From: a virus
Length of the DNA: 64,000 nucleotides
IMG/VR virus record: IMGVR_UViG_3300044825_003205
Span: 62,001-126,000 of that record
Direction: 5' to 3' (one strand)
The translations under genes and the position numbers were made by a program. How positions within the stretch are numbered: position 1 is the stretch's first letter; every line of letters starts with the position of its first letter. The notes beneath the pieces are model-generated. The model saw only the letters and a list, made by a program, of their open reading frames with translations, was not told the DNA's origin and did no database searches. This document shows, one piece after another, positions 28,693 through 37,128 of the stretch.

Positions 28693-29475
28693 ATGAAATT
28701 ATACAATAAATTTATTATAATAGTTCCAGTTTATAATGCAAAAAATTTGATTGTTGACTGTTTATCATCAATATTCACACAATCATTTGAAGATTTGGGT
28801 GTAATAATTAGAGATGATTGTTCTACTGACGGTACTGATATTGAAATAAAAAAATTTTTAGGAGTTGACGGTGATGAAGTAATTTCTAAGTTTAATAACA
28901 AAGACTTTATTTTTATCAAGAATCAAAAAAAACTATACCCTGTCGGAAATACGTATGAAAGTGTCATCAACTTTGTTGATAATCAAGAATCAATAATAGG
29001 CGTTGTTGATGGAGATGACAAACTCTATGTAAGAACCGCAGTTTCCAAAATAAATAAAGTTTATGAAAACGAAAATAAATGGATGGTATGGTCACAACAC
29101 CAAAATTCCAGTGGTGGAATAGGGTCATCAAAACCATTACCTGAAAATGACATAATTTATTCGAGTAGAAATTATTGGTCTGTTACTCATTTCAGGACTT
29201 CCAAGTGTTTCTTATTCCACAAATTAAACAAAGAGGATTTGATGGACCCTTTTGATAAAGACACATACTTCAAGTTTTGTGGTGACGCATCTTTTTTATA
29301 TCCATTCTGCGAAATGTGTGGAAACGAAAAATCATTCTTCTTAAATGAAATTTTATACTACTACAATAATACACTTCCAACCAATGAGCATAATAAAAAC
29401 TTCAACATGGCAGTCAAGTATGGATTACACGTAAAATCCAATGGAAAAAAATATACTAAATTATTTATTTCATAA
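28693..29475 (+). CDS. GT2 glycosyltransferase
   Basis: 260 aa. Classic GT2 start IIVPVYNAKNLIVDCLSSIF (about 8-27), DDCSTDGTD (about 43-51) and the metal-binding VDGDD (about 99-103). The C-terminal half contains FCGDASFLYPF, the acceptor-side acidic motif. Gap of 2 nt from the preceding gene. Adds one sugar to the glycan; linkage unknown. Confidence 0.85.
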   Translation: MKLYNKFIIIVPVYNAKNLIVDCLSSIFTQSFEDLGVIIRDDCSTDGTDIEIKKFLGVDGDEVISKFNNKDFIFIKNQKKLYPVGNTYESVINFVDNQESIIGVVDGDDKLYVRTAVSKINKVYENENKWMVWSQHQNSSGGIGSSKPLPENDIIYSSRNYWSVTHFRTSKCFLFHKLNKEDLMDPFDKDTYFKFCGDASFLYPFCEMCGNEKSFFLNEILYYYNNTLPTNEHNKNFNMAVKYGLHVKSNGKKYTKLFIS

Positions 29476-29499
29476 AATTTGGTTTTAAAATAAAATAAA

Positions 29500-30162
29500 A
29501 TGAATGAAGTTACAGTTGTTTTCACATCATGTGGAAGATTTGGTTTTTTAAAAGAAACTGTCGATTCTTTTTTATCTCAAAACACTTATCCTATTAAAGA
29601 GTATATTGTAATTGAAAATTCGGGAAATTCTCAATCCTTTTTCGAACTCAGTAATATTTTCAAAAACATAGAAAACGTCAAGATTATCATTAATGAGCAA
29701 AACATAGGACAAGTTTCTAGTATTGATAAAGCCTATGAATTCGTAGAAACGGATTATATTTTTCATTGTGAAGACGATTGGAAATTTATTAATTCAGGAT
29801 TCATCGAAAAATCTTTGGATATTTTGATTGAAGTTCCTAACATTAGTAATGTGAATATTAGGAGAAGGAATGACAACTCCAAAGGTAGTTTTCATCCTAT
29901 AGTGGGTCCATTTAAATTGAAAGACCAATCAAAATACTACATTTATCAACAAAATTATCTTGGGGAGTGGCACGGATTCTCGTGGAACCCAGGTTTAAGG
30001 AGAAATAAAGAGTATCAATTAGTGAAGCCATATAAGCAATATACAAATGAACAAGGTGTAAATCAAAAAATGAAAGAGCTTGGTTTCTTTTCCGCTTGTT
30101 TAGAGGATTCTTATTGTATTCACATAGGAGAAAATAGTTCAACATTTAAAGCAAATATGTAA
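29500..30162 (+). CDS. GT2 glycosyltransferase
   Basis: 220 aa. Starts VVFTSCGRFGFLKETVDSFL, with a nucleotide-binding IENSGNSQ and the metal site FHCEDDW (about 87-93). Shorter than many GT2 proteins, so probably only the catalytic domain. The 24-nt upstream gap is A/T-only near the ATG. A TATTTAT occurs 31 nt upstream inside the previous gene but may be chance. Confidence 0.8.
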   Translation: MNEVTVVFTSCGRFGFLKETVDSFLSQNTYPIKEYIVIENSGNSQSFFELSNIFKNIENVKIIINEQNIGQVSSIDKAYEFVETDYIFHCEDDWKFINSGFIEKSLDILIEVPNISNVNIRRRNDNSKGSFHPIVGPFKLKDQSKYYIYQQNYLGEWHGFSWNPGLRRNKEYQLVKPYKQYTNEQGVNQKMKELGFFSACLEDSYCIHIGENSSTFKANM

Positions 30163-31109
30163 TGAAAAAAATTCTAATCACAGGAGGAAGTGGTTTTTTA
30201 GGAAGGAACTTAGCCTTAAGACTAAAAAACGACTATGAAGTATTTCTTGCTTCAAGAAATAACAAACAAAATTTTAGTTCAGGTAACTTTACAGGATGTA
30301 AGGTTTTACCTATGGACGTATCAAGCATAGAATCTGTCAGAGATGTCTTTTCTGAAGTTAAACCAGATATCGTTATTCACGCAGCCGCAACTAAATTTGT
30401 TGATTTGTGTGAGAGGTTTCCAATGGAAACTATAGATGTTAATGTTATCGGTTCTCAAAATGTCGCAAGAGTTGCAATCGAAAAAAATGTTGAAATTGTA
30501 GTTGGTATATCAACAGATAAAGCAGCACCACCTATTCGAAATATATACGGGTTGAGTAAATCTACAATGGAAAAACTTTTTTGTTCCATGAACGAAAAAT
30601 CTAAAACAAAGTTTACCTGTGTTAGATATGGTAATGTTGTTTGGTCCACAGGCTCTGCATTTCCGATATGGAAAACTATGTTAGAAAAAGATGGCATAAT
30701 AAAATCAACCGGACCTGAAATGAGGAGGTTTTTCTTCACAGTTGAACAAGCGGTTCAGTTAGTCATAGATGCAATAAACAATATAGACAAAATAAAAGGA
30801 AAAGTTTTATCAAGAGAAATGAAGTCCGCTCAAATTAGTGACATACTTGATGTATGGGTAGAACTTTATGGCGGAAGGTGGGAGCAATCTGAAGGTAGAC
30901 CAGGAGAAAGAAATGATGAATATTTGGTCGGAGAGATTGAATTAGAATACTCTACAAAAGAAGATATAAATGATGTTTCCCACTACATTATAAGTCCAAA
31001 CACTAAATCTAATGAAAAGTTAACACAAGTATTTCATTCAGGTAACTCTCCAAGATTGACTAAAGAAGAAATAATTAATTTGATTTTAGCAAAACCTGAT
31101 GTTTTATAA
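30162..31109 (+). CDS. Nucleotide-sugar dehydratase/epimerase (CapD/PseB-like SDR)
   Basis: 315 aa extended short-chain dehydrogenase. NAD(P)-binding ITGGSGFLGRNLA (about 5-17), HAAATKFVDLCE (about 70-81), the diagnostic GISTDKAA (about 107-114) in place of the usual Ser-Thr-Ser, and YGLSKSTME (about 121-129) with the catalytic Tyr-x3-Lys. This is the polysaccharide-biosynthesis group (UDP-GlcNAc 4,6-dehydratase or 5-epimerase: PseB, FnlA, CapE). Predicted to start synthesis of a deoxy-amino sugar. Overlaps the GT2 gene upstream and the nucleotidyltransferase downstream by one base each. Confidence 0.85.
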   Translation: MKKILITGGSGFLGRNLALRLKNDYEVFLASRNNKQNFSSGNFTGCKVLPMDVSSIESVRDVFSEVKPDIVIHAAATKFVDLCERFPMETIDVNVIGSQNVARVAIEKNVEIVVGISTDKAAPPIRNIYGLSKSTMEKLFCSMNEKSKTKFTCVRYGNVVWSTGSAFPIWKTMLEKDGIIKSTGPEMRRFFFTVEQAVQLVIDAINNIDKIKGKVLSREMKSAQISDILDVWVELYGGRWEQSEGRPGERNDEYLVGEIELEYSTKEDINDVSHYIISPNTKSNEKLTQVFHSGNSPRLTKEEIINLILAKPDVL

Positions 31110-31756
31110 TGTTTGAAAATTCAGTTATTATTGCGGGAGGTGTCGGTTCAAGAATGAGACCTTTGACAAATTATATTCCCAAGGCGGTTGTAGAAATAAA
31201 TGGAACTCCTTTGATTCACAATTCTATCGAATTGTTGTCCACATATAATATTAATATATACGTAACCTACAATTATCTTCCTAACTTTATTTTCGAAAAA
31301 GTGAATTCGAGAGTTAAAGGATTTATAAATACAATAAATCAAGATAACTCTTACTTCCTTTTCAACAGCTTTATTAAAAATTTAAACGAACCAATTATTG
31401 TTCTCCCTTGTGATATAAAAATAGAGATAGACTTGAATCAAGTTTATAATGATTACTTTGAAAAAGGGGAACCAGCGATTATGATTATTGCTACAACTCC
31501 TGTGAATGGAGTTGATGGTGATTACATAGAGGAAGATGAAAATAACAATATTACTTCACTCAGTCGAACAATGGAAACAAAAAAATATTGTAGCGGTGTC
31601 CAAATAATAAACCCATACAAAGTTAATCAACTATCAGAATCCCATAATAATTTTTACAGTGTTTGGGAATCGTTGATTGAAAAAAAGGAACTAAAATTAA
31701 GTAGTATTTTACCTAATTCTTGGAACTCTTATGATGAAATAAAACAGATAAATTAA
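31109..31756 (+). CDS. Sugar-nucleotide nucleotidyltransferase
   Basis: 215 aa, NTP_transferase family. VIIAGGVGSRMRPLT (about 6-20) is the nucleotide-binding and catalytic loop, PKAVVEINGTPLI follows (Lys is the sugar-phosphate contact), and PCDIKI holds the metal-binding Asp. At 215 aa it lacks the C-terminal beta-helix of RmlA/GlmU enzymes. It would activate a sugar-1-phosphate for the transferases around it. Pairs with the dehydratase directly upstream. Confidence 0.85.
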   Translation: MFENSVIIAGGVGSRMRPLTNYIPKAVVEINGTPLIHNSIELLSTYNINIYVTYNYLPNFIFEKVNSRVKGFINTINQDNSYFLFNSFIKNLNEPIIVLPCDIKIEIDLNQVYNDYFEKGEPAIMIIATTPVNGVDGDYIEEDENNNITSLSRTMETKKYCSGVQIINPYKVNQLSESHNNFYSVWESLIEKKELKLSSILPNSWNSYDEIKQIN

Positions 31757-31762
31757 CAAACT

Positions 31763-32362
31763 ATGAATTTAGATTTTATATTAGAAAAAACACTAAATGG
31801 ACAAGGTGACTCTGATAGGCATTTGATTACATTATTTAGTATTGTGGTTGGTTCCAAAGCAAAAAATATATTGGAGCTTGGAGTCCGTAACGGAGATACT
31901 ACATTACCATTTTTATTAGCAGCAAAATTAAATCAAGGTAAGGTCTATTCTGTTGATATAGATGATACTAATTTTGTTGTTCCCGATGAACTGCAACCAT
32001 ATTGGCAATTTACAAAGATTGATGCAATACAATATTTGGAAAATTGGGACAGTTCTCAAAGTTTGGACATAGTTTACATTGATGATTGGCACTCGTACGA
32101 CCATGTGAAAAAAGAGTTATCTATTTTAGATAAATTAGTTTCCCCGTCAACAGTAATTTTAATACATGACTTAATGTACGGTGGAACTTGGCCCTTTTAT
32201 CATTCAGATATTACTTTGAAAGATGGTCAGTGGGCAAACGGTGGACCTTACAGAGCTGTTGCGGAACTAGACCCCCAATTTTGGGAATTCTCAACCTTAC
32301 CATGGAATAACGGTCTCACAATCTTAAGAAAAAAATATTCTAATAAATTTAAACAAAGATAA
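31763..32362 (+). CDS. Class I SAM methyltransferase (Methyltransf_24/CmcI-like)
   Basis: 199 aa. Motif I ILELGVRNGDTT (about 35-46), VYSVDIDDT, then DIVYIDDWHSYDHV (about 102-115) and ILIHDLMYGG (about 132-141), where His and Asp are metal ligands in this family. Likely O-methylates a sugar in the glycan. Same general type as the products of 7561 and 11414. Confidence 0.75.
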   Translation: MNLDFILEKTLNGQGDSDRHLITLFSIVVGSKAKNILELGVRNGDTTLPFLLAAKLNQGKVYSVDIDDTNFVVPDELQPYWQFTKIDAIQYLENWDSSQSLDIVYIDDWHSYDHVKKELSILDKLVSPSTVILIHDLMYGGTWPFYHSDITLKDGQWANGGPYRAVAELDPQFWEFSTLPWNNGLTILRKKYSNKFKQR

Positions 32363-32366
32363 CACA

Positions 32367-33056
32367 ATGAAAAAAGAAAAAATATTAATCATACTTCCCA
32401 CTAAACAAAGATTGAACGATTTCGAAACGTTCGCAGAATCATGGATGACTACGACAAAAGGAAAAAGTGACGTTTTGGTTGCAATAGATTTAGAGGATAA
32501 AACATATGATACTGTTAAGGAAAAATACCCATTTATTTATGAAAAAGTGGAACCCTCAAGTGTATTAGAAATACTCAATCAAATGGCCGTAAAATATTCT
32601 AAAGAATATAAATTTATTTCTTTTATGGAAGATGATTGTGTCTTTGTTACTGAAAATTGGGAAGACTCATTTATAAATAAATTAAATGAAATTGGTGACT
32701 ATGGTATAGTTTGGGGTAACGATTTAATTAACCGACATCAGATTGTAGGTTTACCATTTTTAGACTCTAAAATAGTCGATGTCCTTGGTTATATGTCTCC
32801 ACCTGAATTAAAATACCTTTGGGTTGATTATTTTTGGAAACAACTTGGAGCGGATTTAGGGACTTTATTTTATTTCCCTGAAATAATTGTTGAGCATAGG
32901 CATTATTCATCAGGAAAAAGACAAAAAGATGAAATTAGTGATGTAGTTGATAGTCATGGTTTAATTGATATGAAATCATACCATGAAAATTACCTGAAAA
33001 ATAGGTATCGTTCAGATTTACAAAAATTAATTAATCAGAGACAACGAAATAGTTGA
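32367..33056 (+). CDS. GT-A glycosyltransferase
   Basis: 229 aa. Begins KILIILPTKQRLNDFETF, with VAIDLEDKTYD and the acidic FMEDDC (about 87-92) as the probable metal site. The C-terminal part has VEHRHYSSGKRQKDE, like the GT2-type enzymes that modify phage or surface glycans. No separate promoter. The stop overlaps the next ATG. Confidence 0.7.
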   Translation: MKKEKILIILPTKQRLNDFETFAESWMTTTKGKSDVLVAIDLEDKTYDTVKEKYPFIYEKVEPSSVLEILNQMAVKYSKEYKFISFMEDDCVFVTENWEDSFINKLNEIGDYGIVWGNDLINRHQIVGLPFLDSKIVDVLGYMSPPELKYLWVDYFWKQLGADLGTLFYFPEIIVEHRHYSSGKRQKDEISDVVDSHGLIDMKSYHENYLKNRYRSDLQKLINQRQRNS

Positions 33057-33838
33057 TGATGAAAAACAGAGATTTATGGATACCCAACCCATCTTTGGGA
33101 ACAGATTTTTTTAGAGTCTGTAGTGAAATAATTAGTAAGGAAGATTTGTTTAAAACTTTTAAGAGGAATCCTAGATTTTGTAATATAATCGGTAATGATG
33201 TCAGGTCAAAATCAATTTCTGATGTTTTATTTGACAGATTAATTCTAAGTGACTCAGATATTATATATAATATTGAAAAATTTAAAACTAATGACCTTTA
33301 CGGTGACCCCTACATGTATCATTATCCCAAAATTGGTTCTATTTCCCCAGGCACACTTTATTTTATCGACATTTTAAGACAGATTATTAATCATTTTGGG
33401 AACATAAATCGTTTCAATATAGTAGAAATAGGAAGTGGATATGGTGGACAAGCAAAAATAATTTTAGACCAAGGTGTCAATTCATACACTTGTATTGATG
33501 TAAAAGAACCATTATTTTTATGTAAAAAATATCTATCACTTTTCAATTATGATAATGTTCAATATCAAGAATGGAATAGCATTAAATCATCAGAATATAA
33601 CTTAGTAATTTCAAATTGGTGTTTGAGCGAGTTCAACGAAGAAGGTATTAATTATTATGTTGAAAGTGTTATCAAAAAATGTAATTTTGGTTTTTTTTTA
33701 ATGAATGTTTGGGACACTGATGAGAGAAAAAAATACATTATTAACAAATTAAAAGAAATTTTCAATACTGTGGAAATATTACCAGAAGAACCCAAAACTC
33801 ATCAAAATAATAATTTTTTATTAATCGGAAAAAAATGA
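33056..33838 (+). CDS. Putative sugar O-methyltransferase
   Basis: 260 aa from the ATG at 33056, which overlaps the preceding TGA; the TTG one codon earlier was rejected. The SAM motif is NIVEIGSGYGGQA (about 121-133), followed by CIDVKEP. Upstream is YPKIGSISPGTLYF, and LVISNWCLSEFN comes after. This fits the putative sugar O-methyltransferase family found in surface-polysaccharide loci. The substrate is inferred from neighbours. Confidence 0.7.
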   Translation: MMKNRDLWIPNPSLGTDFFRVCSEIISKEDLFKTFKRNPRFCNIIGNDVRSKSISDVLFDRLILSDSDIIYNIEKFKTNDLYGDPYMYHYPKIGSISPGTLYFIDILRQIINHFGNINRFNIVEIGSGYGGQAKIILDQGVNSYTCIDVKEPLFLCKKYLSLFNYDNVQYQEWNSIKSSEYNLVISNWCLSEFNEEGINYYVESVIKKCNFGFFLMNVWDTDERKKYIINKLKEIFNTVEILPEEPKTHQNNNFLLIGKK

Positions 33839-34662
33839 TAGAAGTTAATTTATTCGACATGGAATTTATACATACTGAAAGTATGTTAGGGTACATTACA
33901 TGTTCTGATTTACTGAAACCCAAAAAAATTAAATGGGTTAACGGTAAAATGGTATTTGATGGCATCACAGTTTTTACTGACAGATATATCGACTACGATT
34001 TTGATAAAGTAAAATCATCCATAAAAATCTTTTGGTTGTTAGAACCAAGAGCAGTAAGACCTGATGGATATTCTAAAATAATAAAATTAGAAGATAAGTT
34101 TGACTATATTTTAACTTATGACTCAGAATTACTAAAAAGAAATAAAAAATATGTAAAATATATTGTTGGACAATCTAGAGTTTATGAACCCAAGATATGT
34201 GATAAAAAAAAGATGTTCAGTATGATAGCTTCAAATAAAAGAATGACTCAGGGACATAGATTTAGACACGATATATCCGAATCATTATCACTAAAACATA
34301 AAATTGATATGTGGGGTTCAGGATATAAATCATTCAGTTCGAAAATTGACCCACTATCCGAATATTATTTTAGTATTTCAGTTATGAATAGTAAAATTGA
34401 TAATTTTTTCACAGAAGTTCTTCTTGATAATTTTATGTTAGGAACTATCCCAATTTTTTGGGGATGTCCAAATATAAACGAATATTTTGATGATAGGGGT
34501 ATCATAAGTTTTGATACCATATCCGAACTAGATGAAATATTATCAAATTTGACAATTAGAGATTATTATGATAGAATGGAGTATGTGAAGAAAAATTTAG
34601 AATTAGCTAAAAATTATGTATCAACTGATGACATAATTGCGGATATATTACAAAAACTTTAA
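33835..34662 (+). CDS. GT10-like (fucosyltransferase-type) glycosyltransferase
   Basis: 275 aa. The donor-binding half has FSMIASNKRMTQGHRFRH (about 123-140), then YYFSISVMNSKIDNFFTEVLLDNF in the place of the GT10 signature, and GTIPIFWGCPNINEYF (about 202-217). In this copy the usual Glu-Asn after the Ser strand reads Met-Asn. Overlaps the previous gene as ATGA. A second GT10-like gene is at 8193, so each island has one. Confidence 0.75.
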   Translation: MIEVNLFDMEFIHTESMLGYITCSDLLKPKKIKWVNGKMVFDGITVFTDRYIDYDFDKVKSSIKIFWLLEPRAVRPDGYSKIIKLEDKFDYILTYDSELLKRNKKYVKYIVGQSRVYEPKICDKKKMFSMIASNKRMTQGHRFRHDISESLSLKHKIDMWGSGYKSFSSKIDPLSEYYFSISVMNSKIDNFFTEVLLDNFMLGTIPIFWGCPNINEYFDDRGIISFDTISELDEILSNLTIRDYYDRMEYVKKNLELAKNYVSTDDIIADILQKL

Positions 34663-34664
34663 TT

Positions 34665-35480
34665 ATGAAAATACTTGTTTTAGGTTCTTCGGGGCAGATA
34701 GGGATACCCTTAGTAAAATTTTTAAGAAAAAGAAATCATGAAGTTATAGAATTTGACATCGTAAAAGACGTGAACGAAGATTTAAGAGTTCCTTCTGTTT
34801 TAGATAAAATACTCCCTTCAATCGATTTTGTTTTTTTCCTCGCTTTTGATGTTGGAGGGTCTAAATACCTAGAAAAATATCAAGGCACATATGAATTTTT
34901 AGATAATAACATCAAAATAATGGAATACACTTTTGATAGTTTGAAGAAGTATAATAAGAAATTTATCTTCACTTCGACTCAAATGTCAAATATGATTTAT
35001 TCCCCATATGGTTTGTCCAAAAGAATCGGTGAATTATATACTGAATCCTTGGGGGGTATAGTGGCCAAACTTTGGAATGTTTATGGATATGAACATGATT
35101 TTGAAAAATCTCATGTAATCACGGACTTCGTTCTGATGTCTAAAAGGAACAACAAAATCGAGATGAGAACAAACGGTGAAGAAGAAAGACAGTTTCTTTA
35201 TTCGGAAGATTGTTGTGAATGTTTAAATATTTTAATGGAGAAATATGATTACATTGATAAAAAACAATATTTTGAGCTTTCGAGTTTTGAATGGAGTAAA
35301 GTAATTGATGTGGCGAATATTATCAAGGACATTAATCCTGATTGTGAAGTCATACCAAACAATTTAAAAGATACTGTACAATTAGATAAAAAAAATGAAC
35401 CAAATAATTACGTATTAAATTACTGGAAACCAAAAGTATCTTTAAAAGATGGTATAAGAAAAATCTATGAAATGTATTAA
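34665..35480 (+). CDS. NAD-dependent epimerase/dehydratase (SDR)
   Basis: 271 aa. Opens KILVLGSSGQIGIPL with the Gly-x2-Gly-x2-Gly dinucleotide motif, an acidic strand end (FDIV), FTSTQMS (catalytic Ser/Thr) and YGLSKRIGE (about 118-126) with Tyr-x3-Lys. Typical of sugar-nucleotide 4-epimerases and reductases. With the dehydratase at 30162 and nucleotidyltransferase at 31109 it could complete a dedicated nucleotide-sugar pathway. Product unknown. Confidence 0.8.
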   Translation: MKILVLGSSGQIGIPLVKFLRKRNHEVIEFDIVKDVNEDLRVPSVLDKILPSIDFVFFLAFDVGGSKYLEKYQGTYEFLDNNIKIMEYTFDSLKKYNKKFIFTSTQMSNMIYSPYGLSKRIGELYTESLGGIVAKLWNVYGYEHDFEKSHVITDFVLMSKRNNKIEMRTNGEEERQFLYSEDCCECLNILMEKYDYIDKKQYFELSSFEWSKVIDVANIIKDINPDCEVIPNNLKDTVQLDKKNEPNNYVLNYWKPKVSLKDGIRKIYEMY

Positions 35481-35535
35481 TATCTTAATATTCATTTATT
35501 TAATATTATTTTACAGTTAGTTTTAAACAAAAAAA

Positions 35536-36264
35536 ATGGCAAAAAACGTTAGGAAAAGTGAGAACCAATTTACAGAACAGCCCTTAATTAAAACGAAGAA
35601 GGATTTGATTTGTAGTATTTTAAGAAAAAAAACCAAACAAAAATTTTTATCAGAAAATCAACGAGTATACTATGAAAAACTGGAAAAAAATCAAATAACA
35701 ATTTGTTCAGGACCTGCAGGTGTTGGTAAAAGTTATATTTCAATGAAATGTGCAATAGATTTATTGTCCGACCCAACAACACCATATGAAAAAATTATTA
35801 TTGTTAGACCCGCGGTAGAAGCTGAAGAAAAATTAGGTAGTTTACCTGGTAATGTTGAAGAAAAATTAGACCCTTACATATTTCCATCCTACTATCTTTT
35901 AAATAAAATAATAGGTAAGGAAACGAGGGAAAAACTCAAAGAAATTGAGGCGATTGAAGTTTTTGCTTTGGCATATATGAGAGGTATGAACATTGATAAT
36001 TCCATCCTCATATTTGAGGAAGCTCAAAACTCGACACCGAATCAAATGAAACTTCTCATGACAAGAATTGGGTTTAACTCGAAATTCTTTATTTCAGGTG
36101 ACTTAGAACAAACTGATAGATATAAAGATAAAACTCAAACAGGGCTTTATGATGCGATTAAAAGATTTGGGGGTGTGAATGACATATCTATTCATGAATT
36201 TGAATCCAAAGATGTTGTCAGAAATTCCCTTATCTCTGAAATTTTGAAAAAATATGATGAATGA
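35536..36264 (+). CDS. phoH: PhoH-family ATPase
   Basis: 242 aa. Walker A GPAGVGKS (59-66), IIIVRPAVEAEEKLG (about 87-101), Walker B ILIFEEAQN (157-165) and FISGDLEQTD, the sensor region. PhoH proteins are common in T4-like phages of aquatic bacteria; related enzymes are RNA helicase/ATPases, but the phage role is unsettled. Preceded by a 55-nt A/T-rich gap, so it may have its own promoter, and overlaps the next gene by 4 nt. Confidence 0.95.
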   Translation: MAKNVRKSENQFTEQPLIKTKKDLICSILRKKTKQKFLSENQRVYYEKLEKNQITICSGPAGVGKSYISMKCAIDLLSDPTTPYEKIIIVRPAVEAEEKLGSLPGNVEEKLDPYIFPSYYLLNKIIGKETREKLKEIEAIEVFALAYMRGMNIDNSILIFEEAQNSTPNQMKLLMTRIGFNSKFFISGDLEQTDRYKDKTQTGLYDAIKRFGGVNDISIHEFESKDVVRNSLISEILKKYDE

Positions 36265-36851
36265 AAATAGGTATTGATGTTAATAATGTTCTCAGGGATA
36301 CCCTCACGAAAATAGAACAAGTTTATGAAAGATGGTTTATTGAGAACCATGATGAGGAAGATGATTTTAAATATGAAATTAAATCTCCTGTAACTTCATT
36401 AGACTTAATGAATCATTTATCTTTCAAAGATAAAGACCATCTTTATGATTTCTTATATAAGGATTTTACCATGGAAATATTTGGTCACGCCGGTTCTGTC
36501 GAAATGACAACGATGAATGACCTAAATGATTTCTACCATAATTTGAGGGAGTATCATGATATCATAATTGTTTCGGATGAGATTGGTAAATCGAAACCCG
36601 CAACTTTATTTTTTATTTCTAAATTTGGTTGTTTGATTGAAACTATTAAATTTTATTCTGAACAAACAAAAAAACAGATGTGGAAATCTGTAGATATTTT
36701 ACTTACTGCAAATCCTGAACTACTTTTGAATAAACCATCGAAAAAAATGGTTATAAAATACGAAACCTCTTTTAATAAACACATTCACACAGAACACACA
36801 ATAACAAATTTGAAAGAACTCGAAAATAAAATAAAAGAAATTTATGGTTAA
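36261..36851 (+). CDS. HAD-like protein with altered catalytic motifs
   Basis: 196 aa resembling 5'(3')-deoxyribonucleotidase-type HAD proteins. The N-terminus MKIGIDVNNVLRDT is motif I, but the second Asp of DxD reads Asn (DVN). Motif II is IIIVSDEIGKSKPA with the Ser, and the motif III region is VDILLTANPELL, lacking the expected acidic pair. The second acid/base Asp is needed for phosphatase activity in the family, so it may be a binding protein, or have another activity. Sits between PhoH and a small gene in one tight operon. Confidence 0.65.
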   Translation: MKIGIDVNNVLRDTLTKIEQVYERWFIENHDEEDDFKYEIKSPVTSLDLMNHLSFKDKDHLYDFLYKDFTMEIFGHAGSVEMTTMNDLNDFYHNLREYHDIIIVSDEIGKSKPATLFFISKFGCLIETIKFYSEQTKKQMWKSVDILLTANPELLLNKPSKKMVIKYETSFNKHIHTEHTITNLKELENKIKEIYG

Positions 36852-37125
36852 CGTTTTGGGCGAAAATTATTTTATTGACTTGGACGCTGTCGAAGATTAC
36901 TTAGATATGAGTTTGGAACCATCAGTTGAAAATTCAGGAGTAACTGAAACTAAAGTAAATTTGATTAAATTTGAAATGGTCAAAATGTTACTAGAAGTTA
37001 TATTATCTGAAGATGTTGAAATGGATGATAAATTGGGTATCAAATCATCAAATAGTTCAACTTCAATCCCATTCAAAATTGCATTCAATACTCTGTTAAA
37101 TAAAAAATTAATTAACTATTATTAA
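36844..37125 (+). CDS. Hypothetical small acidic protein
   Basis: 93 aa, acidic, helical at the C-terminus (IKFEMVKMLLEVIL). Overlaps the HAD-like gene by 8 nt and lies 3 nt before a glycosyltransferase gene. No family recognised; possibly a regulator or partner of the HAD-like protein. Confidence 0.55.
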   Translation: MVNVLGENYFIDLDAVEDYLDMSLEPSVENSGVTETKVNLIKFEMVKMLLEVILSEDVEMDDKLGIKSSNSSTSIPFKIAFNTLLNKKLINYY

Positions 37126-37128
37126 AAA

